The notes: generated from the letters alone by a model not told the origin. Shown: positions 42,601 to 52,737, counted from the stretch's first letter. The stretch: DNA of 64,000 nt from Henricia sp. BOLD:AAB3569 (GCA_037783545.1 JBBELK010000454.1:744001-808000); one strand, 5' to 3'. A program made the numbers and translations.

Positions 42601-43312
42601 GATCTTGAGAGGATAGGGCCTACTATTTCGTTGAGGCCAAGGGGAAATAAACAACTTACCAATTCAGACAGAAAATCTAAAACAAGTGATCCTGAAACCA
42701 AATCCAGTGATTAAAAAAAACAGCACATATAGAGCCTTTGCACGGCAGCCATGTATACCCAGCACGATATGTGGCAAAGGGACTCCCCCTAACGCCCCTA
42801 TACCTCAACACACCCCTCCCCCCTAAAAACTGAAAGGAATTCCTTGGAAATTCCTTGGATGTTTGAGACACAATGGGGGAACAATGGTAGGGGGGATGCC
42901 CTCTGCCACATATCGTGCTGCATATGCAGCCATGACAGGGGCAGTTACCATGAGTCATGCATGAGTATGTGCTTTGTGGTTCTATTGTTACATCATTTAA
43001 ATAAGAAAACCTGCCCCCTGTCATGGCAGCTGGTGCAGAAGCTCTATTGAAGTGCACAGTTGAAGTCTGGTGCTTCAAGGTGCAAGATTGTTAATTGACA
43101 TCTTGAGAACAAGGCTGGTTGGAAAAAGTCTTATTCCTGTTTCTGCCCTTGTGCCAGGTATGCCCAACTTCCTTGAGGAGCTTCACCAGGCTGCCATACG
43201 ATATGACTCCTACACTCCATCCAACACCATGGTGAGAGATCTGACTAGTAGTCCAGAATCATCGACCGGTCAACAGTTTGCACAGCATTCAACAGGCCAG
43301 TATTCCATGTGA
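39191..43312 (+). CDS. STARD7: StAR-related lipid transfer protein 7, mitochondrial (6 exons, 389 aa, complete)
   Basis: STARD7 carries phosphatidylcholine to mitochondria. Exons: 39191-39618, 40070-40227, 41018-41178, 41512-41694, 42242-42326, 43158-43312. Phases fit throughout and the total is 390 codons (human STARD7 is 370 aa). The first in-frame ATG (39191) opens an Arg/Ser/Asn-rich stretch without acidic residues for about 45 residues, as expected of a mitochondrial presequence. The START domain runs from about residue 165 to 350 with family landmarks LWDVVFKNDHLKLWRRPL, DLEYRKVWDKYAIKL, EVIHWVTHYPFPMYSRDYVF, SQMVIRPH, DYILTYHDDPQTTFP and GMPNFLEELHQA. The tail is Ser/Gln-rich. Divergent from CFAP43. 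Confidence 0.94.
39659..39679. repeat. Poly-C tract
   Basis: About 21 consecutive cytosines in the first STARD7 intron, 40 bp after the donor. Possible length-variable site. Confidence 0.9.
40070..40227 (+). CDS. STARD7: STARD7 exon 2: start of START domain
   Basis: Begins after ATTCTTCAG and ends phase 1 at CAAAG|GTTGGA. Encodes DDFEFIAELERQDE, a spacer and the first START strand region NDHLKLWRRPLDNTYLHEYK. Confidence 0.9.
41018..41178 (+). CDS. STARD7: STARD7 exon 3: START domain
   Basis: Begins after CCTTCAG, ends phase 0 at CCCG|GTAAGC. Encodes GHFMDISAKSFLQVQ then the conserved YRKVWDKYAIKL helix and GSEVIHWVTHYP. Confidence 0.92.
41258..41385. repeat. Dispersed repeat shared with a CFAP43 intron, copy 2
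   Basis: Matches 35263-35425 (GTGAAAATGTCACCCTTTGT, AAAACCAGTGAACTGTTT, GCGCTTTAGCAATC). Ends not defined. Confidence 0.6.
41512..41694 (+). CDS. STARD7: STARD7 exon 4: START domain
   Basis: Sixty-one codons in phase 0 from FPMYSRDYVFTRRC to SQMVIRPHRSMEE, the most conserved STARD7 block. Donor GAG|GTATTA. Confidence 0.92.
41812..41893. repeat. 15-bp minisatellite GGGCAGGGCACTTTG
   Basis: Five to six units with small changes (ACCTTG, ACTCTGA) in STARD7 intron 4. The open frame reading through from exon 4 ends here and is not used. Confidence 0.9.
42008..42152. mobile_element. Foldback MITE with GGCAGCCATGACAGGGGGCA arms, copy 1
   Basis: TAGAGCTTTTGCACCGGCAG at the left pairs with CGGCCGTGCAAAGGCTCTA-like sequence at the right; the subterminal pairs are CATGACAGGGGGCAG and CTGCCCCCTGTCATG. 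It is preceded by an (AAT)n run at 41981-42007. Copies at 42730-43046 and 53943-54089. Confidence 0.8.
42242..42326 (+). CDS. STARD7: STARD7 exon 5: START domain
   Basis: Encodes NGFDYILTYHDDPQTTFPSS and CVNWIARS, ending phase 1 at TCAG|GTAAAA. Confidence 0.92.
42730..43046. mobile_element. Foldback MITE, copy 2, carrying a second MITE inside
   Basis: Outer ends TAGAGCCTTTGCACGGCAGC and GTGCAGAAGCTCTA belong to the 42008 family. At 42754-42926 it is interrupted by an element with ends TATACCCAGCACGATATGTG and CACATATCGTGCTG. This second family also has a partial copy at 52545-52728. Confidence 0.8.
43158..43312 (+). CDS. STARD7: STARD7 exon 6: C-terminal helix and tail
   Basis: Starts GMPNFLEELHQAAIRYDSY, the C-terminal START helix that closes over the lipid, then a Ser/Thr/Gln-rich tail ending in TGA. 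Confidence 0.88.
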
Positions 43313-45059
43313 AACCCACAGAGTATTCTGGCAGAGCAAACTTACATGAGGGGTCAATTTCATAACGTTACTTAAAGGCTTATTATGAATGAGGTTTGGC
43401 AATTTGGGGCATTTAACCCATATGGGTCTTTCTATAAATTAGGGGTCTAATTTTGGTGTCCCCCGTTACATTTTACATCTTGTTTTTGTAAATTCAGGAC
43501 ACATTCTTCAAATACTTTCCATCTCAAAGAGTGAGTACATAAAGTACAATTCATTTTAATGATTTTTGTACGAAAAATAACACGGGACGGGGGACACTAA
43601 AAGTCATACTTTTGGATCCCTAATTTATAGAAAGACTCAATTGTTCTCAAAGTGCCCAAAACTGCCCTGCAGCTTTCTCCTCAAAACACCCAAACCGTCC
43701 CGCATATCTTCCATGTTCAACTCTGTGAAATTCAAGTTACTGCAAACACATCCTCAATTCATAGGCATGTACTCACAGCTTGACTCATCCTCTTTCAAAT
43801 CTTGTGTTCAGTAAGGGCGACTACTATTGGATAACTCTGGTTAGTAATCATGACAAGGAACATACCCCAAAATTAACAAGACACTATTTGTTACCAGGGA
43901 GTGCTTATCTTACAAAGGTACGCTTTGGAGTTCCGGTGACCAAAATTTCATCCCAAGAGCTCATGGCTAGTCTTGCATACTGTGGCCATTATAAATGTAA
44001 AGTACGCAATCCCATTTCTTGTTAAAGCCGTTCATTTGTAAGAACCACACGCTCAAAACGCAGCCTATATTTTGCCTTCCGTTTTTAAGCAAATGCAGCT
44101 GAACAAAACCGTTCTGCCTTTGAATTTCAATTCGTGTTAATAAACTTTGTACCAAAATATTGTAAAATGTTACCAATATTGAACATTAGTTTAAACTTAC
44201 CTGATAAAAAGGCTGTTATCAGCCTTAATACAATTATGCTTAGCACGGTAAATGTATATTGTATTTGAATATTGCCAAACATTTTTTTGTAAATTTGGTA
44301 AAAGTCATCAAGGTAAGGAACTTTAACCAATATTTGACCTTGACATTAAAATACAAAAACGCCAGGAAATTCCAGACGAAACACAAAATTCCAGGCGGTA
44401 TCTGGGCACTGTCAGGAATTTCCATTGTGTTTTTGTATTTTAATGAGCGTGGATTTGCCGCAGATTTCATCTTATGGTTGCAAAAACTCGACCTAGCCTG
44501 CACGACTTATGCTACCTTTTTCCAGAGCGGGCCACATATGATGCAGACAGCCATCTTGATGAGATTTCCTTAGTGTCACTGAAAGTGTGTCGGCTGTTTT
44601 CCCAACAGTCTAGGTGAAATTGAGCCAAAAGAGCAAGAAAATAGGTCCAATCCTAACACAGCTTAAGATAATGTTGATAGATGTAAAATGATGCAATTTC
44701 TTATGCATTTTTTTGGGTGAAAACTGCTTGAAGTAATAAAATTGTTTTTTTCAAGTGTGCAAATGAAACAAATTGTCATTATTTACACAAGCGAGTCATT
44801 TTAAAAATGTGTGTTTATCATCAACTTTTTCAAGTGCATTTTGTGGAGAGAATTCTGATTTCTCATTATCGCTGAAACACACATTTCACGTTTTTTCCAC
44901 AAGATTGAGACAAATTGTGACATTTCAATAATTTAACAAATTGCCCCTAAATGCCGATGGGTTCATTGACACACAGCGATGATAAACTCAGATTCCTTAC
45001 CTTCAAACCTATTAATTTTCAAATTGTACAATATTAATATTTTTTCTTTCTGGTACTGA

Positions 45060-45352
45060 AACCAAGATTCCTCGAAAGCGTGAGGAAAACCATGATGAAT
45101 TAGAAACAGCCAGAGACACCGGGGAATCCCTCCCCTTGCTCTTCACGAAAGAATGCTCTAGATCTTTAAAGTGCGTTACCAAACACACTGGACCAACGGC
45201 TTTACATCCCTTCCGAAGGATGGAGCAAGTGTGATTAAGTTCCTTGCTCAAGGGCACAGGTACACAGCCGGGGCAAGTTCTGAACCCGCAACCCCAAGTT
45301 TTCACCTGTGATTGCGAGTCAGTGACCCAAACTACTCGGCCATGGTACCTCA
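45060..45352 (-). mobile_element. tRNA-derived SINE, minus strand
   Basis: Reading the minus strand from 45352: A box TGGCCGAGTAGTTTGGG, B box-like GGGTTCAGAACT, then GAGCAAGGAACTTAATCAC and GGAAGGGATGTAAAGCCGTT, the same body as the fragment at 14056-14172. Confidence 0.75.
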
Positions 45353-45899
45353 CTTTTAATAAACAATATCAACTACTTTTTATTGCCCAACTTGAGAAAA
45401 CTTGATACATTAAATGTGCAAACATCAGAAGAAAAAGGCCATAAAAACCAGGACCTCGAAGGTCCTGGATGATTTATCTGCCAATAATACATTCAAGAAC
45501 AATAAAGTAACATGTGAAGGTGGGGCAGTGCATGTAAACTGTACTTGATGGGTCGTATTTTAGGAGGTAACGACGTTTGATTTAGGAATCTGTTTTGTGA
45601 CCATTTGGGGGAAAACAAGTGCATGATTCAGAGGACTTTTAAATTGTAGTAAAAAGTGCTTTTTTTGTGCTAAGCTTCGCAAATGAAAACTTTTGAAAAG
45701 GTGCTTAACAATTTTTGTAGTTATTGTGATTAGTCCATGAGCACCCAACTCTACTGAAAGGAGGGGGAGGGGAGCTAAGAAGTTAAGGAATGGAATGATA
45801 TATTTGAGCACAATGACGAGGGATGATAAATGTTATCAGTGGTATGAACACCGTCAACTTCCATGGTGGTGTGCATTTTCACCTGCAAAGTTCAATGTA

Positions 45900-46040
45900 T
45901 TAAAGGCAGAGGCTCGTCAATGTGCGCGTGAGGCCAAATTCGTGCCACGAAATACGCAGCTTCATGCCTTTGCTATGGAGCTGCATATTTCATGGCACGA
46001 ATTTGGCCTCACGCGCGCATTGACGAGCCTGTGCCTTTAA
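45900..46040. mobile_element. Palindromic foldback MITE, copy 4
   Basis: Ends TTAAAGGCAGAGGCTCGTCA and TGACGAGCCTGTGCCTTTAA, about 140 bp, closest to copy 2. Confidence 0.82.
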
Positions 46041-46366
46041 GTTCTCATAGCATATGTAAAAATTGTGCCGATTCTACTGACAAAATCCAGCACGTCGTTA
46101 TTCACAATTGTAGGGAAGATTTTAGGCAAGTACGCGTCTGAAATCAGAATAATTGGTGCGAAACTGTTTTGCATTTTTTGTGAAATGGCCTGACATCCGT
46201 GAGACTTGCTTAAGTTGACCTGCAGGCAAGAGGTATACTTTAGTCACAGATTTCTGGGTTTACCTGTAGTTTCAAAGTTTCATCTCTTGTTTATCGGCCA
46301 GTTTTTGTATTTATAAACACAAATTTTATTACCTTGGGACTTGATCGGTATGTACCCCACACGGTT

Positions 46367-46458
46367 TATAAATATCTGGTCAGAAGTTGAGTCACGGCCA
46401 GTTACCTTCGCATCTTGGAAAGGAAACGGGACAAGCCAAGCTCCCTGGAACTGATAAG
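46367..46458 (+). promoter_or_regulatory. TATA box and 5' UTR exon of the single-Ig gene
   Basis: TATAAATA at 46367-46374 sits about 30 bp before a likely start site near 46400. A non-coding exon then ends at GATAAG|GTAAGA (46458), which can join the acceptor at 46727 just before the start codon. Confidence 0.5.
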
Positions 46459-46727
46459 GTAAGATGTTTCTTTTTCTTGACAAACGTCAGTTTTACAACT
46501 GTAAAATGTTATACAAAAAGTAACTTATGCCCCATTTTTCCAGAAGTAGATATCCACTTTCGAAAGTAGTAAATGAAAAAAAATAAAAAAATTATTGATC
46601 ATACTTGGCAGAACAATATCTGGGAGTTTGAAATAAACTGAAGATAAAGTAATTTCTTTGTGCTTCTCTATTTGCCAATTGTATAAATAGGCTTTTAAAA
46701 TGCATATTTCATATTTTTCTGTACAGG

Positions 46728-46847
46728 TCTGAGGAATTATTTCATACATGCTGAAGATGGCTTCAACAACTGCCTTGAAACTGGTTCTGCTGTGGTTACT
46801 GCTGAAATCTGCAACACCATCAAATGATGTCAATAACTCGGTCACAG
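46728..46847 (+). CDS. Single-Ig gene, exon with start codon and signal peptide
   Basis: The acceptor CTGTACAG precedes 20 bases of 5' UTR and the ATG at 46748. Ends in phase 1 at ACAG|GTACAG. Confidence 0.65.
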
Positions 46848-49361
46848 GTACAGTCCATATCACATTTTTGAACCTTACACACCCACCACCCCCCATTTTT
46901 CCCTCAGGTGTTGAGATTTTGATACCAGGGGGCTTTTCCAAATCTCGGCTTCATCTCCGTCTCAGTCTCCGTACCCATAGTGTTTACATGGAGCCTGAGC
47001 CCAAGTCGAGATTTGGAAAAGGCCCCATATCATTTTGAAATTTGGCAATCTCATCCGTACATTTTCAAGGATATCTTTTTTTTAAAACATGTTTTTATTA
47101 AAAATATTATTTATCTTGTTTCATAATCTGGCCCTTCCGGTCTGCCACAATGGCACTGTTTTTGTGTCGACTTGGGTGAATCCTCTCGAGTCTATTAGAG
47201 GGGCTGACCCAAGGAATTTCCCCTAATATTCGTGCATCCATGCAACACTGAAAGAAAACCTGAGGGAGTGTACCACTTTGCATCAGAGGTCTTGGCTCAG
47301 AGTCCTGGTGGAGACCATATGATTTTGCTCATACATGTATTGACCCCTTTCGAACACGTGCAAATACGCCATTTTGGGAGTCAAATAATACTGAGTCATT
47401 GTGGAAGCGATGTGCGTGCGCGCTGTGTGTGTCTCTAGTGGGCGTAACGCGGTTTATTTCACCAATGGGAGCTTTAGCATTGCGCGTTACGCGCGCTATG
47501 GACACACACAACGCGCACGCACATTGCTTCCACAACGACGCGGCATTATTTGACTCCCAAAATGACGTCATTGGCACGAGCTCAATACCCTCAGTGTGTA
47601 CATCTGTTTAAGCAACAGGTTGTTGGTTTTTTGTCGTCCAGAAATTACAGCCACTTCACCCGTAATAAAGAACATTACGGATTTGCAAGCTACAGTTGGA
47701 AGCAATGTCACATTTGTCTGTGAGGTATTTTCAACTGGTATCACAACTGCACTCAGTTGGCTAAGAACTGACAAGTCAACCCAATACAACAAAAAACCTC
47801 CGCCATCACTTTCTTCCGTAAGTATAGCAAGTGTCATTGGCATTATATTTTACCACAGTGTGTAAGCAAGACCATGGTCAAATTTAAAAGTGCTGTTTAA
47901 AGGTAGGACACATCATGTGGCCAACATTTCTACAGGGCAGTTTTATCAACATGGGGTTCTAATCACGAGTGGAAATAACGCCCCTTTTAACAGTTTACCA
48001 ACCATGTGTTCTACCTGTTTCACACTTCACACAAATTGTGAAAGCAATGTGAATTTGACGTCATTAAATTTATGGTGAATATTCACACCCATTGAAACTA
48101 TAAATTTGACTTTTTGCAAATTCGCTAACCAGGGGTGGATCTGGCTTTTGGTTAAGGGTGGGGTTGTGGCTCCTACTGGGTGCCCGCAAACCCTCCCTGC
48201 TTGGGAGGGTCAGAAACATTTTGAAATTTAGGTGCTTTAGGAGGGTGATACTATTTACCGGACAACACACCGGAAAACATACTAAATACCAGAAAACACC
48301 TGAAAGCACAAAAAAAAAACACCCCAAAACATACAGAAAACACCAACAAATACTGTTTTTCTGTGTTTTCTGGGTATGTTTTCCAGTGTTTTATTTTTTG
48401 GTGTTTTCTTTTTGGTGTTTTCCAGTATTTAGTATGTTTTCCGGTAAATAGTACTACCACTTTAGGAGAGGAATTTCTAAAGCAATATTTTATTTATTTC
48501 TTCATTAAACAATTAGTTCGCTGCTCAAGGGTGGGGTTACAACCCCCATAACTCCCCCCACCCCCCTCCAGATCCGCCACTGACCAATGGTGTGATATAA
48601 AATCCACTTTGCTTTCTCAATTCGCTTAAACTGTGAACATTCACATACAAACCAAGACCGATTATCATTATTACCTCTATTACATTCTATGTTTTCAGCC
48701 TCATACGCTCCAGTACTCGCTCCCAACCGGCAAACAACATGCCAAGGTCTTAAAGATTTTCAACGTGACGACTGCGGATGCTGGAATCTACACCTGCTTG
48801 GCTGGGAACCTTATTGGTATCAGCTCAAAGAGTGTCACACTCTCTGTCAAACCAAGTAAGAAGTTTAATGTTGTTTGTTTACAATTAGGACACAAAAGAC
48901 AGTAAAGTGTGTTACTATTAAAGTTAAATTGTTATTGTTCAAGCCTTTTGTTCTCTGGGTTAAGGTTAGTGGCATAAACAGGATAAATTTGTGTGCATTT
49001 TATTTTTTTAATTAAAAGAATTTTCAGAAAATGGTACAGCATCTGCTTGGAGTCTGGTCTTGGGTTCATATCCCAATGAGGCCCATATGATTTTTCTCTC
49101 ATCTCACATTTAAATAAAATACTGTTGATTCTCGATAATAAAAGCACAATTTTGTGTTTCAATTTCTTGTTTTCCTTCTTGAAAAAACATGTACAAAATG
49201 TTCGTTATAACAAAGTCCCAAGGACTTAAATTTGAACACTGGAATGTTTGTTGTTTGTGCAGAGTCGAGTATCATTGAAGATTGGATCCGCAGGCAGCCA
49301 AATATCTCAGTGTCTGATCTGATCGTGCAAATACTCAAGTTTAAATGCGAGCATCCCCAAG
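46748..49361 (+). CDS. Secreted or membrane protein with one FGFR-type Ig domain (partial model)
   Basis: Coding exons 46748-46847, 47642-47817, 48699-48855 and 49263-49361 join in frame. Residues 1-33 are a signal peptide (hydrophobic LKLVLLWLLLKS core; a second ATG lies three codons in). Residues 34-144 form one I-set Ig domain: Cys60, Trp73 and DAGIYTC with Cys125, plus NIT, NVT and NVT sequons. Its second half, AGNLIGISSKSVTLSVKP, resembles the end of FGF-receptor Ig III. The last exon, EDWIRRQPNISVSDLIVQIL followed by KFKCEHPQ, is a helical stretch I do not recognise. The end is open; a candidate final exon is at 52151-52245. No kinase is visible. It converges with FGFRL1. Confidence 0.72.
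46929..47026. repeat. Short inverted repeat with GGGGCTTTTCCAAATCT arms
   Basis: GGGGCTTTTCCAAATCTCGGCTTC pairs with the sequence ending AGATTTGGAAAAGGCCCC. It lies in the intron after the signal-peptide exon. Confidence 0.7.
47366..47575. mobile_element. Long-arm inverted-repeat MITE
   Basis: The arms extend over about 85 bp (CCATTTTGGGAGTCAAATAA ... GGAAGC...TGCGTGCGCG and complements). The TGGGAGTCAAA motif also occurs in the hairpin at 13097-13144. It ends 66 bp from the next exon. Confidence 0.75.
47642..47817 (+). CDS. Single-Ig gene, first half of the Ig domain
   Basis: Acceptor GTCGTCCAG, donor TCC|GTAAGT. Encodes VGSNVTFVCEVFSTG and LSWLRTDK, ending in a Pro/Ser spacer, split from the second half as FGFR Ig III exons are. 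Confidence 0.75.
48130..48582. mobile_element. hAT-like element with a nested foldback
   Basis: Outer ends CAGGGGTGGATCTGG and CCAGATCCGCCACTG are typical hAT termini. Nested at 48249-48455 is a palindromic run of ACCGGAAAACA/TGTTTTCCGGT and TGGTGTTTTC units with ACTATTTACCGG ends. Confidence 0.75.
48699..48855 (+). CDS. Single-Ig gene, second half of the Ig domain
   Basis: Acceptor GTTTTCAG, donor CCAA|GTAAGA. Encodes KVLKIFNVTTADAGIYTCLA and the FGFR-like GNLIGISSKS. Confidence 0.82.
49263..49361 (+). CDS. Single-Ig gene, post-Ig exon
   Basis: Acceptor TTTGTGCAG, donor CAAG|GTACAA, phases matching the exon before. Encodes 32 residues with one Cys and an amphipathic helix; family unknown. 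Confidence 0.6.
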
Positions 49362-50940
49362 GTACAATTGCGGGGTCTGAGTTAGATGAACATATTTATT
49401 TTATGTAGTTTGCCCATCTTGTGTATCTTTGTGGTAGGGAGGGTGGTAAGGTTAAAGGAGAAGTTTATCCAAGAAACAAGATATTGTGCAACTCATTATA
49501 CAAAGAACGATGACCCACGAAAAATACTTTGCAGTACTTTACCATTTTGTCAGAAAACTGGCTAACGAATGTTTTTGATACTGCCATAGGAAGGTACATG
49601 TATGAAGTTGCACAAATTTGGCACAATGTCTTGTGTTTGGTGGCTATACTTCTTTATGTGATTTGAAACAAAAGAACACAAAAGAAACTGTGCATTTAGT
49701 TTTGAAGCATCCGTTTACTTTCAGAAACTGGATGACAACTTTATACAAAAGTTTACAAAATGCTGCAATTGACAATAAAAGGCAGCTCAATAATAACTTA
49801 AACTATGAAATCCCCTGATGTTAGTAGTACAACAGAATATAGACTACCCAGACGGAACAAAGATTTTCCAACACAAAATGGAGGGTTAGTGTTAACTTTT
49901 TATCACTTTCCAATAATTTAACTCGTTTTATAACTCGTTTTGTAAATCTTTACGTGCCGTGTTCATTCATGGTATGCCGATAAGGACAGACGTGAAGGCC
50001 CATTGTATAATTTGCACAACAATGGTGATAAATGTTGGTAACCCTAACTCCCTAGGATGTATGTAAAATCATATTGATTTTGGAGGATTGAGGAGTGTTA
50101 GGGTTAAAGTTCTTAATTTCCAAAAAACAAAAAAATGGGGATCATTAAGTGAAATTTTGGGTCATTGCAAGTGATACGATGGTCCTTTACATCTTGTCTG
50201 CACTGGACTTTTCAGTATTAAGACTGAGGAGATGGGTACATTCATCCGCCTGACTACTGCTCAGAAAAACTGACCATGTTAATTCAATGTAGACACTTCA
50301 ACTTGGTAAAACCTCCCGTGTGTGTGTGTGTGTGTGTTGCACATGGGGTTGCTCCGAGTTTTACTTTTAAAAAAATCCAGTGCAGATGGGCTTATGCCGT
50401 CTACATATAGAATAGCCCTGTAACAAACGCTAACGTCCAAATGTGGCCCAATGTCATTGTGAGAGAAATACATGCAACAAAGGAACTCTGAAATATAGAG
50501 TACTAATACTGGAAATGTCCAGAAAGAAAACCGGAACATAAAAAGGGTTAGAACTTGGAGAAACGAAACAAACAAACTTTGGCAGTGAGTGCTTTGGCAA
50601 CATCCAAAAAAATAATCACTGAAATTAAATTTAAAAACTCTCAAAACAGGGGTTAGATCAACACCTACCTTGAAAAGTCTTGGCATAGGGTGCATTTTCC
50701 TTCTTTGGTATAATATTTAAGAAAAACAGTTATTTTGCAACAAGGCACAGATAATCATGATACAAATTTGTAAAGCGTCCAGCACTTTATGAACACTGAT
50801 TATCAATATTATTTGGTTTATAAACTGCTCCCTTCTAGATAAGGGGGTCTGAGTTTTCTGCAAACAAATGGTAGTAATAGCATGTCTCACCAAGGTTAGC
50901 AACTATGCCAAGGATAACCCAAAACTAGGAATATCAGGAT
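49362..50940. other. Intron or 3' flank of the single-Ig gene
   Basis: Non-coding. A (GT)n run is at 50316-50337. 50190-50330 resembles part of the TIR element at 58321-58730 (CTGCACTGGACTTTT, GGTAAAACCTCCCG). No exon recognised. Confidence 0.45.
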
Positions 50941-50949
50941 TCAAACCCG

Positions 50950-51545
50950 ACACACCAGGCAATGCTCTACCAGCTGAGCTATGAGGCACAGTGGTATACT
51001 CCCTCAGGTTTGCCCCAAGACCTTTGACACGCCGGGCAGATGCTCTACCAGCTGAGCTATGAGGCACAGCTTATACTCCTCAGGTTTTCCCCCCAAGACC
51101 TCTGACACACCAGGCAGATGCTCTACCAGCTGAGCTATGAGGCACACCAGGCAGATGCTCTACCAGCTGAGCTATGAGGCACAGTGGTATACTCCCTCGG
51201 GTTTTCCCCAAGACCTCCTGACACACCAGGCAGATTGCTCTACCAGCTGAGCTATAAGGCACATCTTATACTCCCTCAGGTTTTCCCTAAGACCTCTGAC
51301 ACGCCGGGCAGATGCTCTACCAGCTGAGCTATGAGGCACAGTGGTATACTCCCTCGGGTTTTCCCCAAGACCTCTGACACACCAGGCAGATGCTCTACCA
51401 GCTGAGCTATGTGGTGTTTTCCCCCCAAGACCTCCGACACACTAGGCAGATGCTCTACCAGCTGAGCTATGAGGCACAGCTTATTCTCCCTCAGACCTCT
51501 GACACACCAGGCAGATGCTCTACCAGCTGTGGTACATATATCTTC
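50950..51545 (-). repeat. Tandem array of tRNA-like half units
   Basis: On the minus strand CTCATAGCTCAGCTGGTAGAGC recurs nine or ten times at about 36-80 bp spacing, followed by CATCTGCCTGGTGTGTCAGAGG and GGGAAAACC. TAGCTCAGCTGG fits a tRNA A box, but no B box or 3' arm is present in any unit, so these are not tRNA genes. The array looks like amplification of the 5' half of a tRNA-derived SINE. A plus-strand relative with a perfect B box (GGTTCGAATCC) is at 51642. Confidence 0.85.
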
Positions 51546-52544
51546 AACCAACTCTTCCCTTGGTTTTGCATGAATGCACAACTGAGCAAAACCACAAACA
51601 TATTTGGTTCATAGCATCTGCCCTGTGTGCCAGAGGTCTCTGGTTCGAATCCTAATGAAGGGGGCAGTATCAGAGTACAAAATGTAATACTAAATATGAG
51701 TTACAAGAAACACCAAGGTTTCCAAAAATACAGAAAAACTAAGTATAAAATTATGATGAATTTTTAGATGAAATTAACAGCAGTGTGTCAGACTTTGAAT
51801 TGGCAAGTCAAAATTAGTCGGCAGAAGATGCATGCTCGATGCACATCTTCTGTTCTTTGTTTTTGGAACAGGGGGGGGTTGATATGTCAACAATGAAGCA
51901 AGAATGTGTTAAAAGAAAGGGGCATTTTAATTGGAGATCCCTTGGTCATGTATCAGGCTCGTTACATTTATAACTGTGACTGATGTCACAGCTATAAATG
52001 ACTGACGTCCCATATTTTTATGGTAAGACCGAAAACAATGCCATAGATTATAACCAATTTAAGTTGCATGATTTTAGCACCACAAACCGAATTAGGCAGC
52101 GTTTTTGCCACATTGTTGAACATTACTTTAATTAATGATTGACCTTCCAGGTTTCATAGAAAAAGTTAAGGCTTTTAAAGCCTATCAATGTGCTCATTTT
52201 TGCAGATTTTCATTTCATCAAATTTGCATTTTCACAATCAGTTAATACTTATGGTTAATTTTTCCCGCTATAATTTACAAGAATGTATTGTTCATCAATA
52301 TTCAATTTGATTGTTCATAACCGCTATATAGTACATGTATCTATAAACTTGGTTCTATATAATATATTTATATACGTGTGCTGCTGTACAAACAAATGGC
52401 GTATAAACATATAAACACAATGTACATGAGTAGGTGGCGGCTGGGTTTGGAAATTGCACCAAGGAATTCATTATCGGGAAAACGGGTGTCCACTTCGCTT
52501 AAAGCGCAAATTGTACATACATGTACAGCACAATATGTTTATAC
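51546..52544. other. Non-coding DNA with a SINE remnant
   Basis: The plus-strand fragment 51603-51670 has tRNA-type B-box sequence. Otherwise AT-rich with only the doubtful exon at 52151. Confidence 0.45.
52151..52245 (+). CDS. Candidate last exon of the single-Ig gene
   Basis: Follows a good acceptor (GACCTTCCAG) in the phase required. It gives GFIEKVKAFKAYQC and a Phe/Cys-rich end, then TAA. The composition is AT-rich and the similarity is to nothing known, so it may be chance. Confidence 0.22.
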
Positions 52545-52728
52545 AGAGAATACACCCTTCCATTGTTCCTCCATTGTCTCAAATATGTACAGAATTTTAT
52601 AGGAGAACCTTTCCGGTTTTAGGGGGGGAGGGGGGTGGGGGCGGGGGTGCATTAACAAAAGGGAAGAGTGTGTTGAGGTACATATGGGCAGTAGGGGAGT
52701 CCCTCTGTCATATATTGTGCTGGGTATA
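52545..52728. mobile_element. Partial copy of the TATACCCAGCAC MITE with a G-rich tract
   Basis: The right end ATATTGTGCTGGGTATA and GTAGGGGAGTCCCTCTG match the element nested at 42754-42926. 52621-52650 is almost all G in runs of 4-7, able in principle to form a G-quadruplex. Confidence 0.65.
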
Positions 52729-52737
52729 AAATTGTTG

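Larger units (their letters stand above)
43313..46366. other. STARD7 3' flank and intergenic DNA
   Basis: No exon seen. It includes a TIR element with GGGTCTTTCTATAAATTAGG ends (43424-43639), an inverted pair at 44340-44455 (TTAAAATACAAAAAC), a SINE at 45060-45352 and a foldback MITE at 45900-46040. AATAAA at 44735-44740 is a possible STARD7 polyadenylation signal but lies far from the stop codon. Confidence 0.5.

Noticed and set aside
50950-51545. CRISPR-like array
   Set aside because: Spacing is irregular, spacers are themselves repeated, and the genome is animal.
51080-51581. Minus-strand frames with repeated CLIAQLVEHLPG peptides and possible tRNA genes
   Set aside because: They come from the tandem tRNA-like half units. 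No unit has a B box or a full cloverleaf, and the peptide repeats follow the DNA repeat.
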